From JAJDOD01 sp039024895 (GTDB lineage: Bacteria; Pseudomonadota; Alphaproteobacteria; Rhodobacterales; Rhodobacteraceae), in NCBI GenBank assembly GCA_039024895.1, contig JBCCPJ010000018.1:1-64000 (forward strand): a stretch of DNA of 64,000 bases, in the 5' to 3' direction. Positions 34,008 through 42,506 of this stretch are shown in pieces. The position numbers were made by a program, and so were the translations under genes. The notes under the pieces are model-generated. The model saw only the letters and a program-made list of their open reading frames with translations. It ran no database searches and was not told where the DNA came from. Position 1 is the first letter of the stretch. Each line of letters starts with the position of its first letter.

Positions 34008-35059
34008 AGACAATCAAAGGGCCTGCGCTTTTCTTGGCGCAGTTTGCAGGTGATGACGCCCCGTTCAATTCATGGGACAGCATCACCAAATGGGCCGCCG
34101 ACTGCGGCTATAAGGGCGTTCAGGTGCCCAGCTGGGACGGACGGTTGATCGACCTCGCAAGGGCCGCCGAAAGCAAAGAGTACTGCGACGAGTTCAAGGG
34201 CGTCGCGGCAGCTAATGGCGTTGAGGTGACAGAGCTCTCCACGCATTTGCAGGGGCAGCTTGTTGCCGTGCACCCGGCCTATGATGGCGCCTTCGATGGC
34301 TTCGCGGCGGAAGAAGTGCGCGGCAACCCTGCCGCCCGGCAAGAGTGGGCTGTCGATCAGGTAAAAAAGGCGCTTTCCGCCTCAAAGAACATGGGCATCG
34401 GCGCCCATGCGACCTTCTCTGGCGCGCTGGCCTGGCCATACGTCTACCCCTGGCCGCAACGCCCAGCGGGATTGATCGAAACGGCTTTTGATGAGTTGGC
34501 CAAACGTTGGAAGCCCATCCTCGACCATGCAGAAGACTGCGGCGTCGATGTCTGTTACGAAATTCACCCTGGCGAAGACCTCCATGACGGCATCACGTAC
34601 GAGATGTTTCTTGAGCGCACCGGCAATCACGCTCGCGCGTGTATGCTGTACGACCCGAGCCACTACGTGCTCCAGTGTCTCGATTACCTTGACAACATAG
34701 ACATCTACAAAGACCGCATCCGGATGTTCCATGTGAAAGACGCCGAGTTCAACCCGACAGGGCGGCAAGGCGTTTACTCGGGCTACCAGGGCTGGGTAGA
34801 TCGGGCAGGTCGGTTTCGCTCACTTGGGGACGGACAAGTGGACTTTGGTGCCGTCTTTTCCAAGATGGCCGCCAATGATTTCGATGGTTGGGCCGTGGTC
34901 GAGTGGGAGTGCTGTCTGAAACATCCCGAAGATGGCGCCCGCGAAGGTGCTCAATTCGTGGCCGATCACATCATTCGCGTCACAGACAAGGCCTTTGACG
35001 ATTTTGCCGATGGTGGCACGGATGAGGCTGCCAACCGCAAAATGCTCGGGATCGGCTGA
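34004..35059 (+). CDS. Xylose-isomerase-like TIM-barrel protein (sugar isomerase/epimerase family)
   Basis: A 351-residue AP-endonuclease-2/TIM-barrel protein. Visible metal-site motifs are VCYEIHPGEDLHDGITYEMF (Glu), LYDPSHYVLQCLDYLDNI (Asp and His), MFHVKDAEFNPTGRQGVYSG (His and Asp) and WAVVEWECCLKHPEDGA (final Glu). Such proteins include epimerases, isomerases and, more recently recognised, lyases that act on 3-keto-glycosides next to Gfo/Idh oxidoreductases. The start overlaps the LacI stop (ATGA). It precedes a second TIM-barrel gene by one base. The exact reaction cannot be assigned. Confidence 0.85.
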   Translation: MKTIKGPALFLAQFAGDDAPFNSWDSITKWAADCGYKGVQVPSWDGRLIDLARAAESKEYCDEFKGVAAANGVEVTELSTHLQGQLVAVHPAYDGAFDGFAAEEVRGNPAARQEWAVDQVKKALSASKNMGIGAHATFSGALAWPYVYPWPQRPAGLIETAFDELAKRWKPILDHAEDCGVDVCYEIHPGEDLHDGITYEMFLERTGNHARACMLYDPSHYVLQCLDYLDNIDIYKDRIRMFHVKDAEFNPTGRQGVYSGYQGWVDRAGRFRSLGDGQVDFGAVFSKMAANDFDGWAVVEWECCLKHPEDGAREGAQFVADHIIRVTDKAFDDFADGGTDEAANRKMLGIG

Positions 35060-35060
35060 A

Positions 35061-35906
35061 ATGAAAGCCGGTTTCAATCTTCTCTTATGGTGCACGAGCC
35101 TCGGCGAAGCGGAATTGCGGCGCTGCGAAGCGCTGGCCGAGATGGGTTGGGATGGCGTTGAAGTGCCGGTTTTCGAAGGCACCCCAGAAGCACATGCGAC
35201 CCTCGGTCGGCAACTCGGCGAGATGGGGCTGAAACGGACGGTGGTCGCAATCGTCTCGGACGGGGACACGTTGTCGGATGATCCAAGCCTTCGCCAAAAG
35301 GGCATCGATCATCTCAAATACGTGGCTGATTGCAGCGTTGCGCTTGGCGCGGAAGTGCTGTGCGGACCGTTGACCCAGCCCCTCGCGACATTCAGCGGTG
35401 CCGGAGCGACAGATGTTGAATGGGGACGATTGGTGGAGGCCAGCCGCGCTCTTGCGGCGCATACCAAAGACAGCGGGCTGAACGTCGCTGTGGAGCCGCT
35501 TAACCGCTTCGAATGCTACGCTCTTAACACGGCAAGTCAGGCGGCGGCCCTGGTCGAAGCGGTCAACCAGCCCCATTACGGTTACCTGTTCGATAGTTTC
35601 CACGCCAATATCGAAGAGAAAGACCCTTGGGCGGCGCTTCGCCAATTTTCGAAACAGATGACCCATGTGCATGTCTCGGAAAATGATCGGGGCACGCCGG
35701 GTGCCGGCCATATCGACTTTGCGGCGATGTTTGCCGTCTTGCGCGAGATTGGCTGGGACGGATGGCTGACGGTCGAGGCGTTCGGTCAAGCGCTACCAGA
35801 TATCGCGGCCGCCACGAAGGTGTGGCGATCGCTTTTTGAAAATGACGATCAACTTGCCCGCGATGCTTTGAAGCTGGTGCGGGACACTTGGAAGGCGGCC
35901 GTCTGA
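35061..35906 (+). CDS. Hydroxypyruvate-isomerase-like TIM-barrel protein
   Basis: A 281-residue TIM-barrel protein of the AP-endonuclease-2 family. Motifs: NLLLWCTSLGEAELRRCEAL at the N-terminus, MGWDGVEVPVFEG, VAVEPLNRFECYALNTASQ with the metal Glu, YGYLFDSFHANIEEKDPWAA with Asp and His, MTHVHVSENDRGTPGAGHID and WLTVEAFGQALPDIAA. The pattern VEPLNRFE and the conserved DSFHANIEE match the D-tagatose/D-psicose 3-epimerase and hydroxypyruvate-isomerase subgroup, so a ketose C3-epimerase is a fair alternative to hydroxypyruvate isomerase. The ATG at 35061 is one base after the preceding stop; longer in-frame reading lies inside that gene. Confidence 0.85.
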   Translation: MKAGFNLLLWCTSLGEAELRRCEALAEMGWDGVEVPVFEGTPEAHATLGRQLGEMGLKRTVVAIVSDGDTLSDDPSLRQKGIDHLKYVADCSVALGAEVLCGPLTQPLATFSGAGATDVEWGRLVEASRALAAHTKDSGLNVAVEPLNRFECYALNTASQAAALVEAVNQPHYGYLFDSFHANIEEKDPWAALRQFSKQMTHVHVSENDRGTPGAGHIDFAAMFAVLREIGWDGWLTVEAFGQALPDIAAATKVWRSLFENDDQLARDALKLVRDTWKAAV

Positions 35907-35927
35907 GGCGCGCGGGAGGGAAGAGAA

Positions 35928-37085
35928 ATGGCATCCGATAAAACTGATACCTCAAACCGACGTATCCGGCTCGGTATGGTTGGCGGCGGGAACGACGCCT
36001 TTATCGGCGGTGTGCATCGCATCGCGTCGCGTATCGACGACAAATATGAACTTGTTGCGGGCGCTTTGTCATCGACGCCGGAAAAGTCCATTGCGAGTGG
36101 CGAAGCCCTTGGGCTTCCTCGCGTCTACGAAGACTACAAGAAAATGGCTTCACGCGAAGCGCGTCGGAAAGACGGGATTGAAGCGGTCGCCATCGTCACG
36201 CCGAACCACGTGCACTTCCAAGCTGCCCGGGAGTTTTTGAAGCGGGGCATCCATGTGATTTGTGACAAGCCACTCACGTCGACGCTGCAAGACGCCAAGA
36301 AGATGGTCAAAGCCGTGGAGGACAGCGATGCGCTTTTCATTCTGACCCACAATTACACAGGCTACCCGATGGTACGGCAGGCGCGAGAAATGGTGTCGCG
36401 CGGTGATATCGGACGCATTCGCGTGGTGCAGGTCGAGTATCCGCAGGACTGGCTCACGGTCGATCAGGACATCAAACAAGCACTTTGGCGTACTGACCCG
36501 GCCCAATCCGGGGCCGGAGGCTCAACGGGTGACATCGGCACCCACGCCTTCAACCTTGCTTGCTTTATCACCGGCCTTGACGTGGAGAGCCTGAGTGCTG
36601 ACCTGCAATCCTTTGTTTCAGGTCGCCAACTTGACGACAATGCACATGTGATGCTCCGTTTCGAAGGTGGCGCGCGTGGCATGCTTTGGTCTTCCCAAGT
36701 GGCACCGGGGAATGAAAACGCGCTCCGCATCCGTGTCTATGGTGAAACCGGCGGCTTGGAGTGGGCGCAGGAAGACCCGAACTACCTTTGGCACACACCT
36801 TTCGGCGAACCAAAACGGCTGGTCACCCGTGGCGGTGCTGGCTCAGGCGAGGCCGCAGGCCGTATGAGCCGTATTCCGCCCGGGCACCCGGAGGGGTATC
36901 TGGAAGGATTTGCAAACATCTACGCCGAAGCAGCGACCGCAATCATCGCCGCGCGCGACGGCAAAGAAGCTGGCGAAGAGGTCCTTTACCCAACCGTGTA
37001 TGACGGGCTGAAAGGCGTTCAATTCGTGGCGGCCTGTGTGAAATCTTCCGCCCGCAATGCGGCGTGGATTGACCTGGATCTGTAA
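35928..37085 (+). CDS. Gfo/Idh/MocA-family NAD(P)-dependent oxidoreductase
   Basis: A 385-residue enzyme. The Rossmann domain starts at IRLGMVGGGNDAFIGGVHRI, slightly unusual in its Gly-Gly-Gly-Asn-Asp loop. VTPNHVHFQAAREFLKRGIHVICDKPLTS carries the EKP-type catalytic Lys (here Asp-Lys-Pro). The C-terminal substrate domain has GGSTGDIGTHAFNLACFITG with the His and Asp of the active site. Family members oxidise sugar or inositol hydroxyls, often at C1 or C3. It stands between TIM-barrel proteins and xylA, as in several inositol and keto-glycoside pathways. GGGAGGGAAGAG gives a strong ribosome site. Confidence 0.9.
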   Translation: MASDKTDTSNRRIRLGMVGGGNDAFIGGVHRIASRIDDKYELVAGALSSTPEKSIASGEALGLPRVYEDYKKMASREARRKDGIEAVAIVTPNHVHFQAAREFLKRGIHVICDKPLTSTLQDAKKMVKAVEDSDALFILTHNYTGYPMVRQAREMVSRGDIGRIRVVQVEYPQDWLTVDQDIKQALWRTDPAQSGAGGSTGDIGTHAFNLACFITGLDVESLSADLQSFVSGRQLDDNAHVMLRFEGGARGMLWSSQVAPGNENALRIRVYGETGGLEWAQEDPNYLWHTPFGEPKRLVTRGGAGSGEAAGRMSRIPPGHPEGYLEGFANIYAEAATAIIAARDGKEAGEEVLYPTVYDGLKGVQFVAACVKSSARNAAWIDLDL

Positions 37086-37088
37086 GAC

Positions 37089-38384
37089 ATGACTGACTTT
37101 TTCAAAGGAATACCCCCCGTCACCTTCAAAGGCCCTGACAGCCACGACGACTTCTCATACCGACACTATGACCCGGATGAAATGCTCGGTGGCAAGCGCA
37201 TGGAGGACCATTTGCGCTTCGCTGTCGCCTGGTGGCACAGCTTTGCCTGGCCTGGCGGCGATCCATTTGGCGGCCAAACTTTCGAACGTCCATGGTTTGG
37301 TGATACGATGGACCTTGCGCGGCTCAATGCCGACGCGGCCTTCGAGCTGTTTGCGATCCTTGGACAGCCCTATTTCTGCTTTCACGACTTCGACATTCGC
37401 CCCGAAGGCGCGGATTTTGCCGATAGCACACGAAACCTAGAAGAAATGGTCGATTACATCGGCCAGAAGATGGAAAGCACCCCAACGAGACTGCTTTGGG
37501 GCACGGCCAACCTGTTTACCCACCGGCGCTTTATGTCAGGCGCTGCGACGAACCCAGACCCGGAAATCTTCGCGTATTCCGCCGCTACCGTGAAAACCTG
37601 TATGGACGCCACGCTAAAGCTTAACGGTGAAAACTATGTGCTTTGGGGCGGGCGCGAAGGATACGAGACCCTCCTGAACACCGATCTCAAAAAAGAACGC
37701 GATCAGGCGGGGCGCTTTTTGGCGATGGTGGTCGAGTACAAACACAAAATCGGGTTTGCAGGCACAATCCTGGTGGAACCGAAACCGCAGGAACCGTCAA
37801 AGCATCAATATGACTTTGACGTCGCAACGGTTTACGGCTTCCTCAAGGAATATGGTCTCGAAAACGAAGTTAAGATGAACATCGAACAGGGACATGCCAT
37901 CCTGGCGGGACATTCCTTCGAGCATGAACTCGCCCTTGCGGCGTCGCTCGGCGTTCTTGGCTCAATTGATATGAACCGGAACGACTATCAGTCTGGCTGG
38001 GATACCGACCAATTTCCAAACTCGGTGTCGGAAGTGGCGCTAGCCTATTACGAAGTGCTGAAGGCGGGCGGGTTTACCACAGGTGGTACGAACTTTGACG
38101 CCAAGGTTCGCCGCCAGTCATTGGAGCCAGAGGACCTTGTGCTGGCCCATGTGGGCGCCATGGACGTTTGCGCGCGCGGTTTGAAGGCGGCCCATGCCAT
38201 GCTGGAAGACGGCGCGTTGGAGGCGGCACGAACGGAGCGCTATGGCGGATGGAGTAGTGCCGGTTTTCTCCTCGAGGGCGGTCTCGAGAATTGCTTCGAT
38301 CACGTCATGGCAAACAGCACCAATCCAGAACCCCGTTCGGGGCGTCAGGAACGGCTCGAAAACATCGTCAACCGCTTCGTGTGA
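37089..38384 (+). CDS. xylA: Xylose isomerase
   Basis: A 431-residue class II xylose isomerase. Signature motifs: YFCFHDFDIRPEG with the catalytic His and Asp, LWGGREGYETLLNTDLKKE, ILVEPKPQEPSKHQYDFDVA with the first metal Glu, NIEQGHAILAGHSFEHELAL and GSIDMNRNDYQSGWDTDQFP with the metal Asp residues, and FTTGGTNFDAKVRRQSL. All expected metal ligands are present. It converts D-xylose to D-xylulose and in many cases also D-glucose to D-fructose. It is the last gene of the rightward operon, three bases after the oxidoreductase gene. There is no xylB next to it; the kinase of the operon is of the DhaK type. Confidence 0.95.
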   Translation: MTDFFKGIPPVTFKGPDSHDDFSYRHYDPDEMLGGKRMEDHLRFAVAWWHSFAWPGGDPFGGQTFERPWFGDTMDLARLNADAAFELFAILGQPYFCFHDFDIRPEGADFADSTRNLEEMVDYIGQKMESTPTRLLWGTANLFTHRRFMSGAATNPDPEIFAYSAATVKTCMDATLKLNGENYVLWGGREGYETLLNTDLKKERDQAGRFLAMVVEYKHKIGFAGTILVEPKPQEPSKHQYDFDVATVYGFLKEYGLENEVKMNIEQGHAILAGHSFEHELALAASLGVLGSIDMNRNDYQSGWDTDQFPNSVSEVALAYYEVLKAGGFTTGGTNFDAKVRRQSLEPEDLVLAHVGAMDVCARGLKAAHAMLEDGALEAARTERYGGWSSAGFLLEGGLENCFDHVMANSTNPEPRSGRQERLENIVNRFV

Positions 38385-38425
38385 GATCACGACTGACCGA
38401 AGAGTAACCGGCCATTAACCAGTTT

Positions 38426-38451
38426 CCCCCTTGATTGCGCCATCAAGGGGG
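38426..38451 (+). terminator. Ten-base inverted repeat downstream of xylA
   Basis: Arms CCCCCTTGAT (38426-38435) and ATCAAGGGGG (38442-38451) flank the loop TGCGCC. It lies 42 bases after xylA and probably ends or weakens the operon transcript. No T-run follows, so it is not a textbook intrinsic terminator. The stem also covers the only early start codon (TTG at 38431) of the next gene, so it might restrain that gene's translation. Confidence 0.5.
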
Positions 38452-40158
38452 AACGGACCCATTTCGACCCACGACATCGCAAAAGGTACTCTGAAACAGC
38501 ACCGATACTTCTTCGGGTTCGCATTTCTTTTCAGCATTTTCAGCAACCTTCTGATGCTGACCGGCCCACTTTTCATGTTGCAGGTTTATGACCGCGTTCT
38601 GGGGTCACGCTCAGAAGAAACGCTAGTAGCTCTCCTCGTCCTTGTCCTGGCGCTATATGGATTGATGTGGCTCCTGGACTTCGCGCGTGCCCGCCTTTTG
38701 GCCCGTTTCGGTGCGCGGTTTCAGGCCGCCCTTGATGCGGCTATCTTTCGCGCTGAATTACGACAAGCCGGGCCTGCTACGAAGGCGCCCACCGGGGGGC
38801 GCGACCTTGAGGCAGTGCAATCGCTCTTTGGGTCTTCTGCCTTACCCGCCTTGTTGGACTTGCCGTTCACGCCTTTATTCATCGCTGTGATCTTTATCTT
38901 TCACACCTGGCTTGGGTTTTTTGCCCTTGCTGGCGGTGCAATTCTTGTGGGCATCACGCTGTTGAACCAAACCCTAACTTCAAGCCGCGTCGCCGAGGCG
39001 CAATCGACCAGTGAAGCGACACATAAGTTTGCGGAGAACGCGCGATCAGCGGCGGAATTGATCCGTAGCCAAGGCATGCTCGATACGGTGACCGATCGCT
39101 GGCTTCAGGGGCGGAAGACAGCGCTCCGCCAAAACATGACAGCTGTCGATTGGACCGGCGCATTCTCAACCTTTACCCGAGCCTTTCGTCTCGCGTTGCA
39201 ATCACTGGTGTTGGCACTCGGGGCGTGGCTGGTTCTGCGCAACGAGTTGACGCCGGGTGCGATGATCGCAGCTTCAATTTTATTGGGCCGCGCACTTGCA
39301 CCGATTGAGCAGATTATCGGCCGTTGGCCGCAAATCACGCGTGCGCGGACCGGATGGCGCGATTTGATGACATTCCTCGACACATCTGTCGAACCAAACG
39401 CGCGGACCCGCCTGCCGCGCCCTAGCGGGAAGCTGGACGTGAAGGGAGTTACCATAACCAACGCACCGGGGCATCCGCCCGTACTCTACAATGTCACGTT
39501 CAGCCTAAGCCCAGGCGAAGCGCTCGGCGTAATTGGCAAAAGCGGTTCTGGCAAAACGACAATCGCAAAGACCATTCTAAGTCTTGTCACACCTACCATT
39601 GGGGAAGTGCGCCTTGGGGGCGCGCTTATCTCCCATTACACGCCTGCCGACCTTGGCCACCACATTGGCTATCTGCCCCAAGACCCGGTTCTAATTACTG
39701 GAACGATCGCTGAGAATATTGCCCGCATGTCTTTAAGCCCCGACAGCCGCGCTGTGTTTGAAGCGGCGGAAAAGGCCAAGGTGCATGACCTCATTCTTTC
39801 TCTGCCCGATGGCTATGACACGCCGGTGCGCGACAACATGATTGGCCTATCAGGCGGTCAGCGCCAAAGAATCGCTCTGGCCCGCGCTTTATATGGCGAG
39901 CCGATGCTGCTGGTTCTGGACGAACCGAACTCCGCCCTGGATCAAGAAGGAAGCGAGGCGCTTAACGCTGCTGTCCGTCAGATGAAGTCCGAGGGCCGCA
40001 CCGTTATCATCATGACCCATAGGCCTGTCGCAATTTCGGAATGCGACAAACTATTGATGGTTGAAGGAGGAAAGGTCTCCGCCTTTGGCCCGCGCGATCA
40101 AGTGTTGCGCTCGGTCGTTCGAAATGTCGACGATATTCAACGAAATATGCGTGCATGA
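38431..40158 (+). CDS. Type I secretion ABC transporter (PrtD-like permease-ATPase)
   Basis: A protein of up to 575 residues. Residues about 25-320 form the six-helix ABC membrane domain (LLMLTGPLFMLQVYDRVLGS, then LFGSSALPALLDLPFTPLF), typical of PrtD/AprD exporters that lack a peptidase domain. The ATPase has Walker A GVIGKSGSGKTTIAKTIL, signature GLSGGQRQRIALARAL, Walker B LLVLDEPNSALD and the switch His in IIMTHRP. The start is unusual: TTG at 38431 inside a hairpin is the first available; an ATT at 38461 is better spaced after AGGGGG. The stop overlaps the HlyD gene (ATGA). The exported protein is not encoded nearby. Confidence 0.9.
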   Translation: MIAPSRGNGPISTHDIAKGTLKQHRYFFGFAFLFSIFSNLLMLTGPLFMLQVYDRVLGSRSEETLVALLVLVLALYGLMWLLDFARARLLARFGARFQAALDAAIFRAELRQAGPATKAPTGGRDLEAVQSLFGSSALPALLDLPFTPLFIAVIFIFHTWLGFFALAGGAILVGITLLNQTLTSSRVAEAQSTSEATHKFAENARSAAELIRSQGMLDTVTDRWLQGRKTALRQNMTAVDWTGAFSTFTRAFRLALQSLVLALGAWLVLRNELTPGAMIAASILLGRALAPIEQIIGRWPQITRARTGWRDLMTFLDTSVEPNARTRLPRPSGKLDVKGVTITNAPGHPPVLYNVTFSLSPGEALGVIGKSGSGKTTIAKTILSLVTPTIGEVRLGGALISHYTPADLGHHIGYLPQDPVLITGTIAENIARMSLSPDSRAVFEAAEKAKVHDLILSLPDGYDTPVRDNMIGLSGGQRQRIALARALYGEPMLLVLDEPNSALDQEGSEALNAAVRQMKSEGRTVIIMTHRPVAISECDKLLMVEGGKVSAFGPRDQVLRSVVRNVDDIQRNMRA

Positions 40159-41459
40159 CCCAGCCTACGAAAACCTCCGAATATAGCCCTGCCCTGCCGC
40201 TTTTTGTTGGCGTGGTGGCCCTTGTTCTGCTCGTGGCATGTATTGGCTTCTGGAGCGTCCGCACACAAATTGCCGGCGCAATTATCGCCAACGGTCTGAT
40301 CGAAGTGGAGCACAACCGTCAGGTTGTCCAGCACGCGGAAGGTGGGACGGTTGGTGTCATTCTAGCGCGGGACGGCGACCGCGTGGCCGCCGGTGACGTC
40401 GTCCTTCGGCTCGATGACACGTTGCTGCGGTCCGACATTGCGGTGTCGGAACTGCAGCTTGTGGAGTTGACAGCACGAAGCGCGCGTCTTGAAGCGGAAC
40501 GGGAGGGTGCCAGTTCTATCACGCTCCCGCGCACACTGGCCAAAACGACAGACGACACAGCGCTTGCTCAGATTGCCGGGCAGCAAAAGCTTTTCGAGGC
40601 GCGTCTTGACAGCCTTGATCGAGAATTGACGCAAATCAGTGAGAGCATCGCGCAGACGAGGAACCGGATCGCCGGAACGGAAGCACAAATCGCTGCGTTG
40701 AATACACAAGCTGATCTTGTGGCAGAGGACTTGGCGAACCAGGTAACGCTGCTTGAGAAAGGGCTGGTGCCGGGGCAACGCGCGTCGAACCTACGCCGAG
40801 ATGCCGCTCGAATAGCTGGCGAAATCGGGGCGCTCACGGCAAAAATCGCCGAGTATCGCGGTGAAATTGCCGGGTTTGAGATTGAACGCCTTAAGCGGGT
40901 CACGACCCGCCGCGAAGATGCGATTGCGGAACTGAGGGACATTCAGTTTCGCGAGTTGGAACTCACCGAACGACTGCGTGGATTGCGGGAAAGACTGAAG
41001 CGCCTGGACGTCCGCTCACCGGTCGCTGGTATCGTGTACGGCAGTACGGTTTTTGCCGAGCAAGCCGTGCTCCGCCCGGCCGACACCTTGATGTATATTG
41101 TCCCGCAGGATCAGCCGTTGATTGTAAGTGCGCGGGTGGACGCGATCCACATCGATCAGGTCCATGTTGGACAAGCGGCCAATTTACGGTTCCCGGCATT
41201 TAATCAACGCACGACACCGGAAGTTGCCGGGCGCGTTCTCAAAGTGTCACCCGATGTCTTCGTCGATCAAACCACGGGACTTTCGTACTACGAGGTCGAT
41301 GTCATGCCGCTCGCATCGGAGCTTGCCAAGCTGAACGGCAACGTTTTAATTCCCGGCATGCCCGTTGAGACTTTTCTCAAGACCGACGAACGCACACCGC
41401 TGTCCTACCTGACGAAACCGCTCACGGACTATTTTGGGCGCGCATTCCGCGAAAGCTAG
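40155..41459 (+). CDS. HlyD/PrtE-family periplasmic adaptor of type I secretion
   Basis: A 434-residue membrane fusion protein. One N-terminal membrane helix (ALPLFVGVVALVLLVACIGF) is followed by the lipoyl half-motif GLIEVEHNRQVVQHAEGG, a long alpha-hairpin of about 200 residues rich in Gln, Arg and Glu (QISESIAQTRNRIAGTEAQI and others), and the second lipoyl half RLDVRSPVAGIVYGSTVF with the beta-barrel segment PLIVSARVDAIHIDQVHVGQ. Length and order fit the PrtE/AprE group that pairs with PrtD-like ABC proteins. It connects the inner-membrane exporter to a TolC-type channel, which is not encoded here. Confidence 0.92.
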   Translation: MTQPTKTSEYSPALPLFVGVVALVLLVACIGFWSVRTQIAGAIIANGLIEVEHNRQVVQHAEGGTVGVILARDGDRVAAGDVVLRLDDTLLRSDIAVSELQLVELTARSARLEAEREGASSITLPRTLAKTTDDTALAQIAGQQKLFEARLDSLDRELTQISESIAQTRNRIAGTEAQIAALNTQADLVAEDLANQVTLLEKGLVPGQRASNLRRDAARIAGEIGALTAKIAEYRGEIAGFEIERLKRVTTRREDAIAELRDIQFRELELTERLRGLRERLKRLDVRSPVAGIVYGSTVFAEQAVLRPADTLMYIVPQDQPLIVSARVDAIHIDQVHVGQAANLRFPAFNQRTTPEVAGRVLKVSPDVFVDQTTGLSYYEVDVMPLASELAKLNGNVLIPGMPVETFLKTDERTPLSYLTKPLTDYFGRAFRES

Positions 41460-41491
41460 CCGCGCGCAAAGCATGGCTTCCCTTAGACCGA

Positions 41492-42505
41492 TCAATCATA
41501 GCGCAGGTCGGCCGCCTTCCCGCGGAAGATGACATAGCTAAGCGCGGTGTAAGCGAGGATGGTCGGCAATACGAACAGCGTTCCGACCAGAATGATGATC
41601 AGGCTCTCAGGAGCTGATGCGGATTCGTAGATCGTCATCTTTTCCGGGACAACATAGGGATAAAAGCTGTAAGCCATGCCACAGAAACTCAGGGCAAACA
41701 GTAGCATGATGGCCGCGAACGGTGCCCACGCATAACGGTCCCCTTCCATGGGCAACCGCTTCAGCTTCCACCACAGAAAGGCAATGAGCGCGGCGGACAA
41801 GACAGGGAGCGGCGCGAGGTACAGCAATTCGGGGAAGCTGAACCACTTGTCGAATATTCGCGTGCTCACAAACGGTGTGGCCAGCGATATCGCGCCGATA
41901 CCGAGAAGCAGGCCCCAGATGCCGCCCTTGGTCCAGCCGACGGCCTTCTTCTGCAATTCACCGTCGGTTTTGGCGATCAACCACGCGGCGCCGATACAGC
42001 TATAGCCCACGGTCAGGAACACTGCTGTCAGCAGCGCGAAGGCCGCGTGGGGCAACGTCCAAGTGAGCCCCATGACGTACATGCCCAACATGAACCCCTG
42101 GCTCATCGATGCCATCAGCGAACCTGTGAAAAACGCGCCATTCCAAAACGGTTTTTGATTTGCTGGCGCTTTTGCACGGAATTCGAAGGAGACGCCGCGA
42201 AGGATCAACCCGACGAGCATAATGGCAACTGGCAGATAAAGCGCGGTGAGGATCACACCGTGGGCTGCCGGAAATGCTACCAGTAAGAGACCGATGGCCA
42301 AGACGAGCCAGGTTTCATTTGCGTCCCAAAAAGGACCGATGGAGGCGACCAACCGATCTTTCTCTTCGTCTTCCGAGAGCGGCATGAGCAAGCCCACGCC
42401 CAGATCGAACCCATCCAGGATCACGTAAATCAGGATCGATACGCCCATCAACGCCGCAAAGGTGAACGGCAACCACACATTCGGGTCGCCGAAGAGGGTC
42501 ATCAT
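41492..42505 (-). CDS. cydB: Cytochrome bd ubiquinol oxidase subunit II
   Basis: A 337-residue inner-membrane protein with about eight to nine helices. The N-terminus FTFAALMGVSILIYVILDGFDLGVGLL and IGPFWDANETWLVLAIGLLLVAFPAAHG are the family hallmarks, followed by LRGVSFEFRAKA and SLMASMSQGFMLGMYVMGL. The ATG has GGGAG six bases upstream and starts two bases after the cydA stop. With CydA it forms the quinol-oxidising terminal oxidase, which works at low oxygen and under inhibitors of heme-copper oxidases. cydC and cydD are not in the window. Confidence 0.95.
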   Translation of the reverse strand: MMTLFGDPNVWLPFTFAALMGVSILIYVILDGFDLGVGLLMPLSEDEEKDRLVASIGPFWDANETWLVLAIGLLLVAFPAAHGVILTALYLPVAIMLVGLILRGVSFEFRAKAPANQKPFWNGAFFTGSLMASMSQGFMLGMYVMGLTWTLPHAAFALLTAVFLTVGYSCIGAAWLIAKTDGELQKKAVGWTKGGIWGLLLGIGAISLATPFVSTRIFDKWFSFPELLYLAPLPVLSAALIAFLWWKLKRLPMEGDRYAWAPFAAIMLLFALSFCGMAYSFYPYVVPEKMTIYESASAPESLIIILVGTLFVLPTILAYTALSYVIFRGKAADLRYD

Positions 42506-42506
42506 G

